Shown here: piece by piece, positions 43,515-51,771 of the stretch
How the letters are laid out: every line of letters begins with the position of its first letter
Numbering within the stretch: position 1 is the stretch's first letter
Assembly: GCF_041415945.1 (NCBI RefSeq)
Contig: NZ_JBGCUS010000001.1
Location: 3,038,001-3,102,000 of the forward strand
Direction: 5' to 3'
Length of the DNA: 64,000 nucleotides
From: Ancylobacter sp. IITR112
GTDB taxonomy: Bacteria; Pseudomonadota; Alphaproteobacteria; Rhizobiales; Xanthobacteraceae
Program-made: the position numbers and the translations under genes
Notes under the pieces: model-generated
The model's database searches: none
Told to the model about the DNA's origin: nothing
What the model saw: only the letters and a program-made list of their open reading frames with translations

Positions 43515-44024
43515 TCAGGCCCGCTCGTAATCCACGAAGCTGAAGGCGAATTCGTCCTTCTCGCCTTGGATCGGCCCTTCGCGGCCAATCTCGCGCCACT
43601 CGCCGCGCGCGAAGGCGGGAAAGTGCACGTCGCCTTCGGGGCGGCCGTGCACCTCGGTCAGGCGCAGCCGCGTCGCATGGGGAAAGGCCAGCGCATAGAT
43701 CTGCGCGCCGCCGACCACCGCCATCTCGTCGACGCCCAGCCGCAAAGCCTCCTGTGCCCCGTGCTCCAGCGCAGCACCCAGTGACGAAACGACCAGCACG
43801 CCCTCCGGCGGGCGGAAGCCGGTGTCGCGGGTGATGACAAGGCTGGTACGCCCCGGCAGCGGCTTGCCGATGGATTCGAAAGTCCGCCGCCCCATCAGGA
43901 TCGGCTTGCCCCAGGTGATCGCCCGAAAGCGCTTGAGATCGCCGGAAATGTGCCAGGGCAGCGCATCGCCGCGCCCGATGATGCCATTCTCCGCCACGGC
44001 GGCAACCAGTGTGAGAACGGTCAT
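43515..44024 (-). CDS. folA: Dihydrofolate reductase
   Basis: Reduces dihydrofolate to tetrahydrofolate with NADPH, complementing ThyA. 169 residues. Motifs: LVAAVAENGIIGRGDALPWH with the substrate-binding acid region DLKRFRAITWGKPILMGRRTFES, the cofactor loop PGRTSLVITRD and VVGGAQIYA. It overlaps the amine-oxidase gene upstream by four bases (44021-44024). In many relatives folA follows thyA directly; here it is 3 kb away on the other strand. Confidence 0.95.
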   Translation of the reverse strand: MTVLTLVAAVAENGIIGRGDALPWHISGDLKRFRAITWGKPILMGRRTFESIGKPLPGRTSLVITRDTGFRPPEGVLVVSSLGAALEHGAQEALRLGVDEMAVVGGAQIYALAFPHATRLRLTEVHGRPEGDVHFPAFARGEWREIGREGPIQGEKDEFAFSFVDYERA

Positions 44025-45319
44025 GCCGCGCTCCCGCGGAGCAGCGCCAGGGCGGTGTCCGCCGCCGCGAGGCCGGTCTGGTGCGCGCCATGGGCGGTGG
44101 AATAGGCGTGGGGCGAAGATGCCTCGCCGGCAAACAGCAGGCGGTCCCCGAGCGGGTGCGTCAGCGTCTGCGTCAGCCGCGCGCGCACCGGCGCATAACC
44201 CGGCAGGGCGCAGCTATAGCCGCCGCCGATCAGGGGATCGGCCACCCAGCCCGTGGTGGCGACGCCGGCGACATGTTTTTCGATCCCCGCGCCGAACGCA
44301 TCCTTGAGCGCAGCGAGGGCGAAGTCGCGCATCGCCGCCGGCCCCGCCTGCACCAGCGCCGCCGCATTCGCCCCGCCGAGCTGGGCAATGGCCATGGGAT
44401 GGCCGAACGGGTTGAGGGTGAAATTCACCGGCTTGCGGTTCGGGTCGCGCAGGTCCAGCGTGTCGATATAGCTGGTCGGCTCGACACCGAACACGTCGCG
44501 GTCGAACAGGAAGGCGACTTTTTCCGCCGCGCCGAGCGGCAGCGCGTCGAAGGCCTCCGCAAGATCGGGCGGCAGCAGCGGCGCGAAGGCGAGGCCGCCG
44601 CGCGCGATCACGGAGGTCGGCACCGCGACGATGGCGAGCCGGGCCGTGAGCGTTCCGCGCGAGGTGGTAAGCCGCACCCCCTGCCCGGACCAGTCGATGC
44701 TGGAGACGGCACAGCCGGTCACGAGGGCAAGATCAGGCGCGTCGCGGGCAGCCAGCGCCTGCACCAGCGCGCCATAGCCCTTTTCGACCGGGTAGTTCTC
44801 GCCCGTGTCGGAATAGGCGGCGTAGTCGAGCGTCGAGAGCCGCTCCGGCTCGGCAGCCGAGAGCAGCGCCAGCCAGTGCCGGGCGAGGCGTGCCCAGTCC
44901 GGCGGCAGGCCGGCCTCGGCCAGCACCGCGCTCGCGGCGATGTCGCGCCCCTCCTCGCCGGCTTTGTGGATGGCGGCGTAACTGGCCTGAATGGCGTTCC
45001 AACTGGCCTCACACTCCACCTCATCGGCCCAGCGATTCCCGAGATGGGTCGCGCGCGCCTTGCGGTTGCCGCGCACGAAATAGGAGAGGCCGAGTTCGTC
45101 CGCCGCCGCCCGCAAAGGGTTTACGGAAGCCGAATGCAGCCAGTGGCAGCCGCGATCCCAGGCGACACCGAAGGTCGCGGTGTCGGTGAAAGCCCGCCCG
45201 CCGGTGCGCTCGGCCGCTTCCAGCACCACCACATCCACGCCCGCCTGCGCCAGCCGCGCCCCCGCAGCCAAGCCGGCCGCGCCGGCGCCGACGACGATCA
45301 CCTCATGCTGTGCGGTCAC
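44021..45319 (-). CDS. FAD-dependent amine oxidase family protein
   Basis: A 432-residue flavoprotein of the monoamine oxidase/protoporphyrinogen oxidase superfamily. The N-terminal dinucleotide motif is VVGAGAAGLAAGARLAQAGV, followed by LEAAERTGGRAFTD. The C-terminal FAD motif is LLFAGEASSPHAYSTAHGAHQTG. It has no signal peptide and no membrane helix. The substrate could be a polyamine, aromatic amine or other amine. It is coupled to folA by a four-base overlap, which may be incidental. Confidence 0.9.
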   Translation of the reverse strand: MTAQHEVIVVGAGAAGLAAGARLAQAGVDVVVLEAAERTGGRAFTDTATFGVAWDRGCHWLHSASVNPLRAAADELGLSYFVRGNRKARATHLGNRWADEVECEASWNAIQASYAAIHKAGEEGRDIAASAVLAEAGLPPDWARLARHWLALLSAAEPERLSTLDYAAYSDTGENYPVEKGYGALVQALAARDAPDLALVTGCAVSSIDWSGQGVRLTTSRGTLTARLAIVAVPTSVIARGGLAFAPLLPPDLAEAFDALPLGAAEKVAFLFDRDVFGVEPTSYIDTLDLRDPNRKPVNFTLNPFGHPMAIAQLGGANAAALVQAGPAAMRDFALAALKDAFGAGIEKHVAGVATTGWVADPLIGGGYSCALPGYAPVRARLTQTLTHPLGDRLLFAGEASSPHAYSTAHGAHQTGLAAADTALALLRGSAA

Positions 45320-45377
45320 GGTAACGTCCGGCGTTTAAAGGGAAAAGGGTCTGTGGCGGGCGGTTGCGCGAGGCGCG

Positions 45378-46175
45378 CTATTTCTTGCGGAAGGCGTCGA
45401 GCCGCACGACCTGCGCCCCGCCCGAGCCGCCATCCTTCGGATCCTCGCCCTCGCCCGCAGGCAGCGAGGCGCTCTCCGAAAGCTCGGCCGCCGCAGGCCT
45501 GGCCCCGGGAGACGTGGATTCGGAACGCTTGGGCTCCGAAGGTTTGGGCTCCGAAGGCTGGGCGTCCGAAGAGGGCTTGGCACGGGACGGCTTGGCCTCC
45601 GCCGACGGCGCCGCGGCCGGCTTGGGTGCCGACATGTCGGCGGGAGCGGCCTGAAGCGGCACCGTCTTCGGCCCGCCCGCCGCCGTTTCCGGCCTGGTTC
45701 CCGGCTCCGCAGCCCGTCCGGCGGCCCGGGTGGAGGGAACGGAGGTCGGACGCCCCTCGCCGATCGGCGTCGGCGCCGCCGCTGGAGCCACCGCCGGCGC
45801 GTCGCCAGCACCGTCCTCCTCCGCCGTTTCGAACTGCAGCCCGAACTTGACCGAGGGATCGAAGAAGCCCTTCAGCGCGGCATAGGGAACATGCAGCCGC
45901 TCGGGAATGCCGTTGAAGGAAAGCCCCACCTCGAAAAACTGCTCGGTGACGATCAGATCCCAGAACTGGTGCTGGAGCACAATCGTCATCTCTTCGGGGT
46001 AGCGCTCCTTCAGACGTGGGGAAATCCGCACGCCGGAGGCCCTTGTGTCGAAGGAGAGATAGAGATGGTGGTCGCCGGGCAGCCCGTCGCGGGCAACATC
46101 GGTCAAGACGCGGCCCACGACGCCGCGCAACGCATCCTGCACTAGCAGGTCATATCGGATAAGATCGACGCTCAT
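45378..46175 (-). CDS. sspB: SspB adaptor for ClpXP, with long disordered tail
   Basis: SspB delivers ssrA-tagged proteins to ClpXP. The 265-residue protein has the SspB fold in residues ~1-125: IRYDLLVQDALRGVVGRVL, DHHLYLSFDTRASGV, MTIVLQHQFWDLIV and FSVGLSFNGIPE-like FEVGLSFNGIPERL. The tail of about 135 residues is Ala/Pro/Glu/Ser-rich, with tandem SEPKP units, and ends LDAFRKK, the place of the ClpX-binding motif. ssrA lies 48 bp upstream on the same strand, so tag and adaptor are encoded side by side. Confidence 0.93.
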   Translation of the reverse strand: MSVDLIRYDLLVQDALRGVVGRVLTDVARDGLPGDHHLYLSFDTRASGVRISPRLKERYPEEMTIVLQHQFWDLIVTEQFFEVGLSFNGIPERLHVPYAALKGFFDPSVKFGLQFETAEEDGAGDAPAVAPAAAPTPIGEGRPTSVPSTRAAGRAAEPGTRPETAAGGPKTVPLQAAPADMSAPKPAAAPSAEAKPSRAKPSSDAQPSEPKPSEPKRSESTSPGARPAAAELSESASLPAGEGEDPKDGGSGGAQVVRLDAFRKK

Positions 46176-46223
46176 GCCCGCAATGAACCCGATTCCGGTG
46201 TCGACTGCCAGTCATACGTGAGA

Positions 46224-46542
46224 AGGAAGTGCAGGCTTCTGTTGCCAGGTGCCTGCGAACCCCGCCTCACGGTGCTACCCGCTAGGACTTATTTTCCGTA
46301 GATCAAACCGCTCACGCGGCCTGAGCAACCGGAGCATAGTTGTCGTTGGCAACTATATGTTTGGTCCGATGACGGCGGTACCATGCCGAGCGAAAGAAGA
46401 CCCTTTACGCTCTCGTCGATCCTGTTTCGCCCCCGCCGCAACCCACGTCTTCATGGGCTCCGGTGGAGGCGCCGGGTACTGCCCCCGGGTCCGAAGAGTT
46501 TATTCCGGTGTCCGTTTATCGCCATAGCCGGCTTGCGCCGGC
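46224..46542 (-). ncRNA. ssrA: tmRNA gene, circularly permuted two-piece form
   Basis: Transcript order on the minus strand is acceptor piece first, then coding piece, the alphaproteobacterial permutation. The 3' acceptor end GGCGCCTCCACC (RC of ~46462-46473) comes first, preceded by a T-arm-like CCGGGGGCAGTACCCGG. After a ~26-nt spacer, GGGGGCGAAACAGGATCGAC (down from 46435) begins the coding piece; GGGGGCG pairs with CGCCTCC as the acceptor stem. The tag frame at 46312-46350 encodes ANDNYAPVAQAA and a stop. The 3' end has a GCAGGC/GCCTGC hairpin. The 5' end is set from the promoter. sspB follows directly. Confidence 0.93.
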
Positions 46543-46548
46543 AAAACG

Positions 46549-46577
46549 AATATAGGCGTTCGATGCCCCACTTGGAA
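46549..46577 (-). promoter_or_regulatory. Predicted promoter of ssrA
   Basis: On the minus strand TTCCAA (46572-46577) and TATATT (46549-46554) are exactly 17 bases apart. The implied start near 46542 abuts a GCCGGC-GCAA-GCCGGC hairpin (46526-46541), which would form the 5' end of the precursor. Confidence 0.6.
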
Positions 46578-46618
46578 GAGGGCATGCGCAACTCCCCCTT
46601 CCCGTCGCGCCGGGCGCC

Positions 46619-46936
46619 TCACGCCTCGGTCTGGTCGCCATATTGCAGATGCTCGATCGGACGGTTGCCGCCATTGCTGCCGAGCAGTTTTTCCTCGCGG
46701 GCGGCGATTTCCGTTCGCAGCGCCTCCATCAGGATTTCGCGCAGCATGTCGTAGTCGAGCCGCACCTCGGAATGCGCGCTGCGCAACGCCTGCCCTTCCC
46801 GCAACACCAGCGCTGGCGCCGTATGGGAGTGTTCCACCGTCAGGTCGAGCGGATGGGTGGCATCCTTTTCCAGCAAATTCAGATGCATGCGCAGGCGATG
46901 CAACTCGGTGTTGAGCGTGTCGGTGCTTCTCGTCAT
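46619..46936 (-). CDS. Conserved-looking small helical protein of unknown function
   Basis: A 105-residue acidic protein, MTRSTDTLNTELHRLRMHLN at the start, predicted largely helical, with a central His/Asp-containing segment (LTVEHSHTAPALVLREGQ) and a C-terminal coiled-coil-like part (MLREILMEALRTEIAAREEK). The ribosome binding site GGGAGGA six bases upstream of the ATG at 46934-46936 fixes the start. I recognise no family. It lies upstream of ssrA on the same strand and is divergent from thyA. Confidence 0.7.
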   Translation of the reverse strand: MTRSTDTLNTELHRLRMHLNLLEKDATHPLDLTVEHSHTAPALVLREGQALRSAHSEVRLDYDMLREILMEALRTEIAAREEKLLGSNGGNRPIEHLQYGDQTEA

Positions 46937-47120
46937 GATTTCCTCCCTCAGCATGGCCGCATCGGGACAAGTCGCGCCCGCCGGGAATGTTCCGGGTTAC
47001 CGCCTCCGGCGGCATAGCCGACCCGTCTGGGGACGAGGGCGGCGAAGGCGCACACGGCGGATGGGACAGCGCCGCCCCATGCTATATGTGGTGGCAGACG
47101 GCGTCTTGGGAACAATAGCC

Positions 47121-47152
47121 ATGCGGAACTATCACCATGCGGAACTATCACG
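47121..47152 (+). repeat. 16-bp tandem duplication spanning the thyA start codon
   Basis: ATGCGGAACTATCACC (47121-47136) is followed directly by ATGCGGAACTATCACG (47137-47152), 15 of 16 bases identical. The second copy is the real thyA start (M-R-N-Y-H). The first copy shifts the frame by one and opens a 24-codon frame that ends at 47195 inside thyA. Confidence 0.92.
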
Positions 47153-47931
47153 AGCTTCTGGAACGTGTGCTGCGCGAGGGCGTACGCAAGGATGACCGCA
47201 CAGGTACCGGCACGCTTTCCGTTTTCGGCCACCAGATGCGGTTTGATCTCGCCGAGGGCTTCCCGCTCGTCACCACGAAGAAGCTGCATCTGCGCTCCAT
47301 CATCCACGAATTGCTGTGGTTCCTGGCCGGCGACACCAACATCGCCTATCTCAAGAAGAACGGCGTCTCGATCTGGGACGAATGGGCGGATGCCAAGGGC
47401 GATCTCGGCCCGGTCTATGGCCATCAATGGCGCTCCTGGCCGGATGGGCGCGGCGGGGTGATCGACCAGATCGCGCAGGTCGTCGCCGACATCCGCCGCA
47501 CGCCCGATTCGCGCCGGCTGATCGTCTCCGCCTGGAACCCGGCCGACGTGCCGGCCATGGCGCTGCCGCCCTGCCACTGCCTGTTCCAGTTCTACGTGCT
47601 GGAGGGCAAGCTCTCGTGCCAGCTCTACCAGCGCTCCGCCGACATCTTCCTCGGCGTGCCGTTCAACATCGCCTCCTATGCGCTGCTCACCCACATGGTG
47701 GCGCAGGTAACGGGGCTGAAGCCGGGCGATTTTGTCCACACCTTCGGCGACGCGCACATCTATCTCAACCATCTCGACCAGGTGAACGAGCAGCTTGCGC
47801 GCGCGCCGCGCCCGCTGCCGAAGCTGACGCTCAATCCCGATGTGACCGATCTTTTCGCCTTCCGATACGAGGACATCGCCATCGAAGGCTATGATCCCCA
47901 CCCCGCGATCAAGGCGCCGGTGGCGGTGTAG
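47137..47931 (+). CDS. thyA: Thymidylate synthase
   Basis: Methylates dUMP to dTMP using methylene-THF. The 264 residues are full E. coli-type length. Motifs: [29 protein letters not shown], and the catalytic Cys in [14 protein letters not shown], followed by [21 protein letters not shown] and [11 protein letters not shown]. The start at 47137 follows a duplicated copy of its own first 16 bases, so the upstream ATG at 47121 competes out of frame. A GNAT gene follows 108 bp later. Confidence 0.96.
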   Translation: MRNYHELLERVLREGVRKDDRTGTGTLSVFGHQMRFDLAEGFPLVTTKKLHLRSIIHELLWFLAGDTNIAYLKKNGVSIWDEWADAKGDLGPVYGHQWRSWPDGRGGVIDQIAQVVADIRRTPDSRRLIVSAWNPADVPAMALPPCHCLFQFYVLEGKLSCQLYQRSADIFLGVPFNIASYALLTHMVAQVTGLKPGDFVHTFGDAHIYLNHLDQVNEQLARAPRPLPKLTLNPDVTDLFAFRYEDIAIEGYDPHPAIKAPVAV

Positions 47932-48039
47932 AAACGCGGCGGTGTCATCCCGGCTGCACCGCGGATGAGGCCGGAAAATCCTCGTCCTCACAATCCGGCT
48001 CGGCCATCGGCCGCCCGGCACGACGTTCTGGAAGAGCCC

Positions 48040-48519
48040 ATGCCCCTCGCCCTGCGCCCCGCCCGGCCCGACGATGCCGCACTGATACTCGCCTTGGTGC
48101 GCGAGCTTGCCGACTATGAGAAGCTGCTGCACGAGGTGGAGGCGACAGAGGCGGATTTCGCCCGCGAACTCTTCGGCCCGCAGCCGCGCGTGTTCTGCGA
48201 CATCGCGGAATGGGACGGCGCGGCCGCCGGCTTCGTGCTCTGGTTCTACACTTTCTCCACCTTCCGCGGGCGGCAGGGGATCTTCCTTGAGGATATCTAT
48301 GTCCGCCCCGCCTTTCGCGGGCGCGGCATCGCCAGGGCCCTCATGCAGCGCCTGGCGCGGCGCTGCCTCGACGAGGGGCTCGGGCGTTTCGAGTGGAACG
48401 TGCTCGACTGGAACGAGCCGGCCATCCGCTTCTACCGCTCGGTCGGTGCCGTGCCGCTGGACGCTTGGACCATGCAGCGCGTCACCGGCGCGGCCCTGCA
48501 TGAGCTTGCCGCCGGCTGA
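48040..48519 (+). CDS. GNAT family N-acetyltransferase (SSAT-like)
   Basis: A 159-residue acetyltransferase resembling diamine acetyltransferases. It starts MPLALRPARPDDAALILALV. The acetyl-CoA loop is EDIYVRPAFRGRGIARALMQ and the C-terminal WNEPAIRFYRSVGAVPLDAW matches the SSAT-type WNxxAIxFYxxxGA pattern. The ATG at 48040 is chosen over an upstream extension. It is often found next to thyA in the order (general knowledge). The substrate is unknown, a polyamine or an amino acid derivative. Confidence 0.9.
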   Translation: MPLALRPARPDDAALILALVRELADYEKLLHEVEATEADFARELFGPQPRVFCDIAEWDGAAAGFVLWFYTFSTFRGRQGIFLEDIYVRPAFRGRGIARALMQRLARRCLDEGLGRFEWNVLDWNEPAIRFYRSVGAVPLDAWTMQRVTGAALHELAAG

Positions 48520-48588
48520 GACGTCGCTTCAAACCCGCGGCGAACCCGGGCGACGTGACCGCCGCCCGGGAATGTGAGCGAAGGCGGA

Positions 48589-49206
48589 TCAGAGCGGCTC
48601 GCCATCCGGGCCATCGGGCCCGTCCGGGCCGTGGTCCATCGGGCCCGGGGGCATGCGGTGCGGCATCGCGCCGTCCGGACCGTGCCAGCCGGGGCCGGCA
48701 TGGTGCGGCCCATGGCCTTTGCCGTCGCGGCCATAGGCCATGCGCGGGTGCTGGATCTGCTTGAACAGGATGGCGAAGCGGCGCTGCTGCGCACCGTCCA
48801 GGGCGTCATAGAGCGGAGCGGCGGCATCGGCGACCTTCTTCATGGTCTCGCCGCGACCGATCATTCCGTCGGCCTGGGCGCGCAGCCGCTCGATGACATC
48901 CGGCCGCTCGCCTTCCGGCTGCGCCTCGCGCATGGCGCGATGCTCGGCGCGGCGCGCCATCCGCTGCTTGGCGGCATCCTGCAGCGCGCTCTCCAGCGCC
49001 GGCCACAGCTTCTCCTGATCAGGTGTCAGCTTGAGCCCGGCCTTGAGCGCAGCGATGCGGGCGTCGCTCATGGCGCCGGCGAACTCGGCCATCTGCTCCG
49101 GGCTCGGGCGCGGGTGATCGCCCGCTCCCGGCTTGGGAGCCGCCACGCCGAAGGTCACACCGGCGAGAAGGGCGGCGGCGGTTGCTACAATGATCGTGCG
49201 TTTCAT
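48589..49206 (-). CDS. Periplasmic Spy/LTXXQ-motif family protein with His/Gly/Pro-rich tail
   Basis: A 205-residue exported helical protein (signal peptide to ~residue 22, GVTFGVAAP). It has the LTxxQ-like LTPDQEKLWPALESAL near residue 60 and a second ALDGAQQRRFAILFKQ motif near 140. Spy-type members are ATP-independent envelope chaperones; others sense metals. The last ~45 residues are rich in His, Gly, Pro and Asp (HGPHHAGPGWHGPDG), which could bind metal. AGGAG nine bases upstream supports the ATG at 49204-49206. Confidence 0.85.
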   Translation of the reverse strand: MKRTIIVATAAALLAGVTFGVAAPKPGAGDHPRPSPEQMAEFAGAMSDARIAALKAGLKLTPDQEKLWPALESALQDAAKQRMARRAEHRAMREAQPEGERPDVIERLRAQADGMIGRGETMKKVADAAAPLYDALDGAQQRRFAILFKQIQHPRMAYGRDGKGHGPHHAGPGWHGPDGAMPHRMPPGPMDHGPDGPDGPDGEPL

Positions 49207-49340
49207 CGGCCTCATCTCCTGTGAAGGTGAGGCCGATGCTGGCGGAGGAACCCGAATGTTTCAAATGAAACTTCGGTAATGAACCCATACAATACATTCG
49301 GAAATAAAGATGAATGCCCGTTCAGGTTCATGAACATCCA

Positions 49341-50732
49341 TTAACCCGGGGAGATCATCTTCTCCGGACGCACGTACTCGTCGAATTCTTCATTGGTAAC
49401 ATAGCCGCCGCCCACGGCTTCTTCGCGCAGTGTGGTACCGTTCTTATGCGCGGTCTTGGCGATCTTGGCGGCGTTGTCATAGCCGATCTTCGGCGCCAGC
49501 GCGGTGACCAGCATGAGCGAGCGCTCCAGCGCCGCCTTGATATTGTCCTCGCGCGGCACGATGCCGACGACGCAATGCTCGGTGAAGCTGAGCGCGGCAT
49601 CGGACATCAGCCGCACAGACTGGAGGAAATTGTAGGCCATGACAGGGTTGTAGACGTTCAGTTCGAAATGCCCCTGGCTGCCGGCGAAGCTCAGCGTCGC
49701 ATTGTTGCCGAACACCTGCACGCAGACCTGGGTCATCGCCTCGCACTGCGTCGGATTCACCTTGCCGGGCATGATCGAGGAGCCCGGCTCGTTCTCCGGC
49801 AACGCCAGTTCGCCAAGGCCCGAGCGCGGCCCGGAGCCGAGGAAGCGTATGTCGTTGGCGATCTTGAACAGCGACGCCGCGACGGTGTTGATCGCGCCGT
49901 GCGAGAACACCATGGCGTCATGCGCCGCCAGCGCTTCGAACTTGTTCGGCGCGGTGGTGAAGGGCAGCCCGGTGATGGCGGCGATATGCTCCGCCACCTT
50001 CTCGGCGAAGCCCACGGGGGCGTTGAGGCCGGTGCCCACAGCCGTGCCGCCCTGGGCCAGTTGCATCAGCGCGGGCAGTGTCGATTCGATGCGGGCAATG
50101 CCGTTCTCCACCTGGTGGGCATAGCCGGAGAATTCCTGGCCGAGGGTGAGCGGGGTAGCGTCCTGCGTGTGGGTGCGGCCAATCTTGATGATGTGCTGCC
50201 ACTGCTCCGCCTTGTCGGCCAATGCGCCATGCAGGGTGCGCAGGGCCGGCAGCAGCCGGCGCGAGATTTCCTCCGCGCAGGCCACATGCATGGCGGTCGG
50301 GTAGGTGTCGTTTGACGACTGGCTCATATTGACGTGGTCATTAGGGTGGACGGGCTTCTTCGACCCCATCTCCCCGCCCAGCATCTCGATGGCGCGGTTC
50401 GAGATCACCTCATTGGCGTTCATGTTGGACTGTGTGCCCGACCCGGTCTGCCACACCACCAGCGGGAAATGGGCGTCGAGCTTGCCGTCGATCACTTCCT
50501 GCGCGGCGGCGACGATGGCGGCGCCGATCGTCGGATCGAGGCGGCCGAGCGCCATATTGGTTTCCGCCGCCGCCCGCTTGATGATGCCGAGTGCCCGGAT
50601 GACCGGGAGCGGCTGCTTTTCCCAGCCGATCTTGAAATTGCCGAAAGAGCGCTGCGCCTGCGCGCCCCAATACTTGTCGGCCTCCACCTCAATGGGCCCA
50701 AAGGTGTCGGTTTCGATGCGGGTCTTGGTCAT
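49341..50732 (-). CDS. fumC: Fumarate hydratase, class II
   Basis: Interconverts fumarate and malate in the TCA cycle. The 463-residue homotetrameric, iron-independent enzyme carries the superfamily signature [16 protein letters not shown]. It also has [18 protein letters not shown] (substrate region), [20 protein letters not shown] and [18 protein letters not shown] with the catalytic His. The N-terminal [16 protein letters not shown] is typical. It stands alone on the minus strand, with a 393-bp gap to the DUF4169 gene. Confidence 0.97.
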   Translation of the reverse strand: MTKTRIETDTFGPIEVEADKYWGAQAQRSFGNFKIGWEKQPLPVIRALGIIKRAAAETNMALGRLDPTIGAAIVAAAQEVIDGKLDAHFPLVVWQTGSGTQSNMNANEVISNRAIEMLGGEMGSKKPVHPNDHVNMSQSSNDTYPTAMHVACAEEISRRLLPALRTLHGALADKAEQWQHIIKIGRTHTQDATPLTLGQEFSGYAHQVENGIARIESTLPALMQLAQGGTAVGTGLNAPVGFAEKVAEHIAAITGLPFTTAPNKFEALAAHDAMVFSHGAINTVAASLFKIANDIRFLGSGPRSGLGELALPENEPGSSIMPGKVNPTQCEAMTQVCVQVFGNNATLSFAGSQGHFELNVYNPVMAYNFLQSVRLMSDAALSFTEHCVVGIVPREDNIKAALERSLMLVTALAPKIGYDNAAKIAKTAHKNGTTLREEAVGGGYVTNEEFDEYVRPEKMISPG

Positions 50733-51125
50733 CGGTCAAAGCCTTTCGGGGTGCGTCAACGGGCCCGCTCACCGGGCGTCACGGCTGGCGGCGGGTTTAG
50801 CATGCGCCGTGCGGGAGCGGTATCTGCGCGGCGATGCATGACAGCTTCCGGCAAGGTTCCGGCCCGATAGTTCACAAATACGTGACTCCTACCCCTCCGG
50901 CAGCCGCTGCCGCGACCGTTTTTTGCTTACCATTATACCCTCATCGGGGATTGATGGAAGATCAGCCGGCTACCTGTAACGACTTAAGGACCGGCCGGAA
51001 GTGGCGGCGCCCGCGTACCGCACCGGCGCAAATTCTTGGAAACAGCCATTTTCATGGATATTATGAGAGGACTAATGACGCCCACCGCGCAGTCTCTGCG
51101 CCCCCATCACCGGAGGTCGGCGCCC
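50733..51125. other. 393-bp gap between fumC and DUF4169
   Basis: A relatively A/T-rich stretch for this window (for example GTTTTTTGCTTACCATTATACC near 50920), likely holding the divergent promoters for fumC and for the DUF4169-RHH pair. An in-frame ATG at 51075 with GAGAGGA before it could extend DUF4169 by 17 residues. No RNA gene or other coding frame can be supported. Confidence 0.5.
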
Positions 51126-51314
51126 GTGGGCGATCTTGTGAATCTGAACCGTCATCGCAAGCGGATCGCGCGGATGACGGCGGAACAAACCGCCGCTGCC
51201 CGGCGTTTGGAGTTCGGCCGCCCAAAGTACCAGCGCGAGTTGGACGCGGCCGAAGAACGAAAGCAGGAAAAAATGCTTGAAGGGCATAGGCGCATTCGAG
51301 AGGACGAGACATGA
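51126..51314 (+). CDS. DUF4169 small protein
   Basis: A 62-residue basic, helical protein starting (GTG) MGDLVNLNRHRKRIARMTAE, the hallmark of DUF4169, with the later segment FGRPKYQRELDAAEERKQEK. GGAGGT eight bases upstream supports GTG 51126; ATG 51075 is an alternative. Function is unknown. Its stop overlaps the following ribbon-helix-helix gene by four bases, and the two families regularly occur together. Confidence 0.88.
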   Translation: MGDLVNLNRHRKRIARMTAEQTAAARRLEFGRPKYQRELDAAEERKQEKMLEGHRRIREDET

Positions 51315-51589
51315 AGAGTCCCGTGGTTAAGCGGTCCATCGTGATTGCCGGGCACAAGACCAGCGTCAGTCTGGAAGATCAGTTCTGGGACGCCCTCAAG
51401 GAGATCGCCGCCAATCGGCGCAGCACCTTGTCGGAGATCGTGGCTTCCATCGATTCGGGCCGCAATCAGGGCAATTTGTCGTCGGCGATCCGCCTTTACG
51501 TGCTGGCGCATTACCGCAGCCCGTCCTCCAGCCGCGAGCCGGCCGAGGTGCCGGAGCGGAATGGTTCCTTGCGCTCTACCGTTGCGTAA
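51311..51589 (+). CDS. Ribbon-helix-helix domain protein
   Basis: A 92-residue protein with the RHH core VVKRSIVIAGHKTSVSLEDQ (strand) and FWDALKEIAANRRSTLSEIVASIDSG (helices), then LSSAIRLYVLAHYR. This matches the 'ribbon-helix-helix domain' proteins found with DUF4169 in Hyphomicrobiales. Such a fold normally binds DNA as a dimer. No toxin-like partner is visible, as DUF4169 is too basic and simple, so it is more likely a regulator than an antitoxin (inference). A terminator follows. Confidence 0.86.
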   Translation: MKSPVVKRSIVIAGHKTSVSLEDQFWDALKEIAANRRSTLSEIVASIDSGRNQGNLSSAIRLYVLAHYRSPSSSREPAEVPERNGSLRSTVA

Positions 51590-51656
51590 ACCCGGCCGAG
51601 TTCCCATATCGGAAGGTGGCGGGCGCGTTGTAACCTGATGCCTCGTCACCTATAAC

Positions 51657-51696
51657 CGCCTCGTCACGCCGTTCCGGCGGCGAGGCGCGGGTTTTC
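51657..51696 (+). terminator. Intrinsic terminator after the RHH gene
   Basis: CGCCTCG (51657-51663) pairs with CGAGGCG (51681-51687), with an inner CGCC/GGCG extension. CGGGTTTTCTT follows. It separates the DUF4169-RHH pair from hflK. Confidence 0.65.
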
Positions 51697-51771
51697 TTGC
51701 ACGGTGGCGTCTGCCGGTTCTGCGCTTGCGAGCCCCGGACTAGCCGGGCGCGCAAACGGAGTGGGCGCTGA

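Noticed and set aside
46249..46754. Open frames on the plus strand across the sspB-to-46619 gap
   Set aside because: They run antisense to the tmRNA gene, whose tag frame and acceptor stem explain the sequence.
51126..51589. A toxin-antitoxin system made of DUF4169 and the RHH protein
   Set aside because: The RHH partner would fit an antitoxin, but DUF4169 lacks any toxin fold, and both families are known as conserved pairs in non-mobile chromosomal positions.
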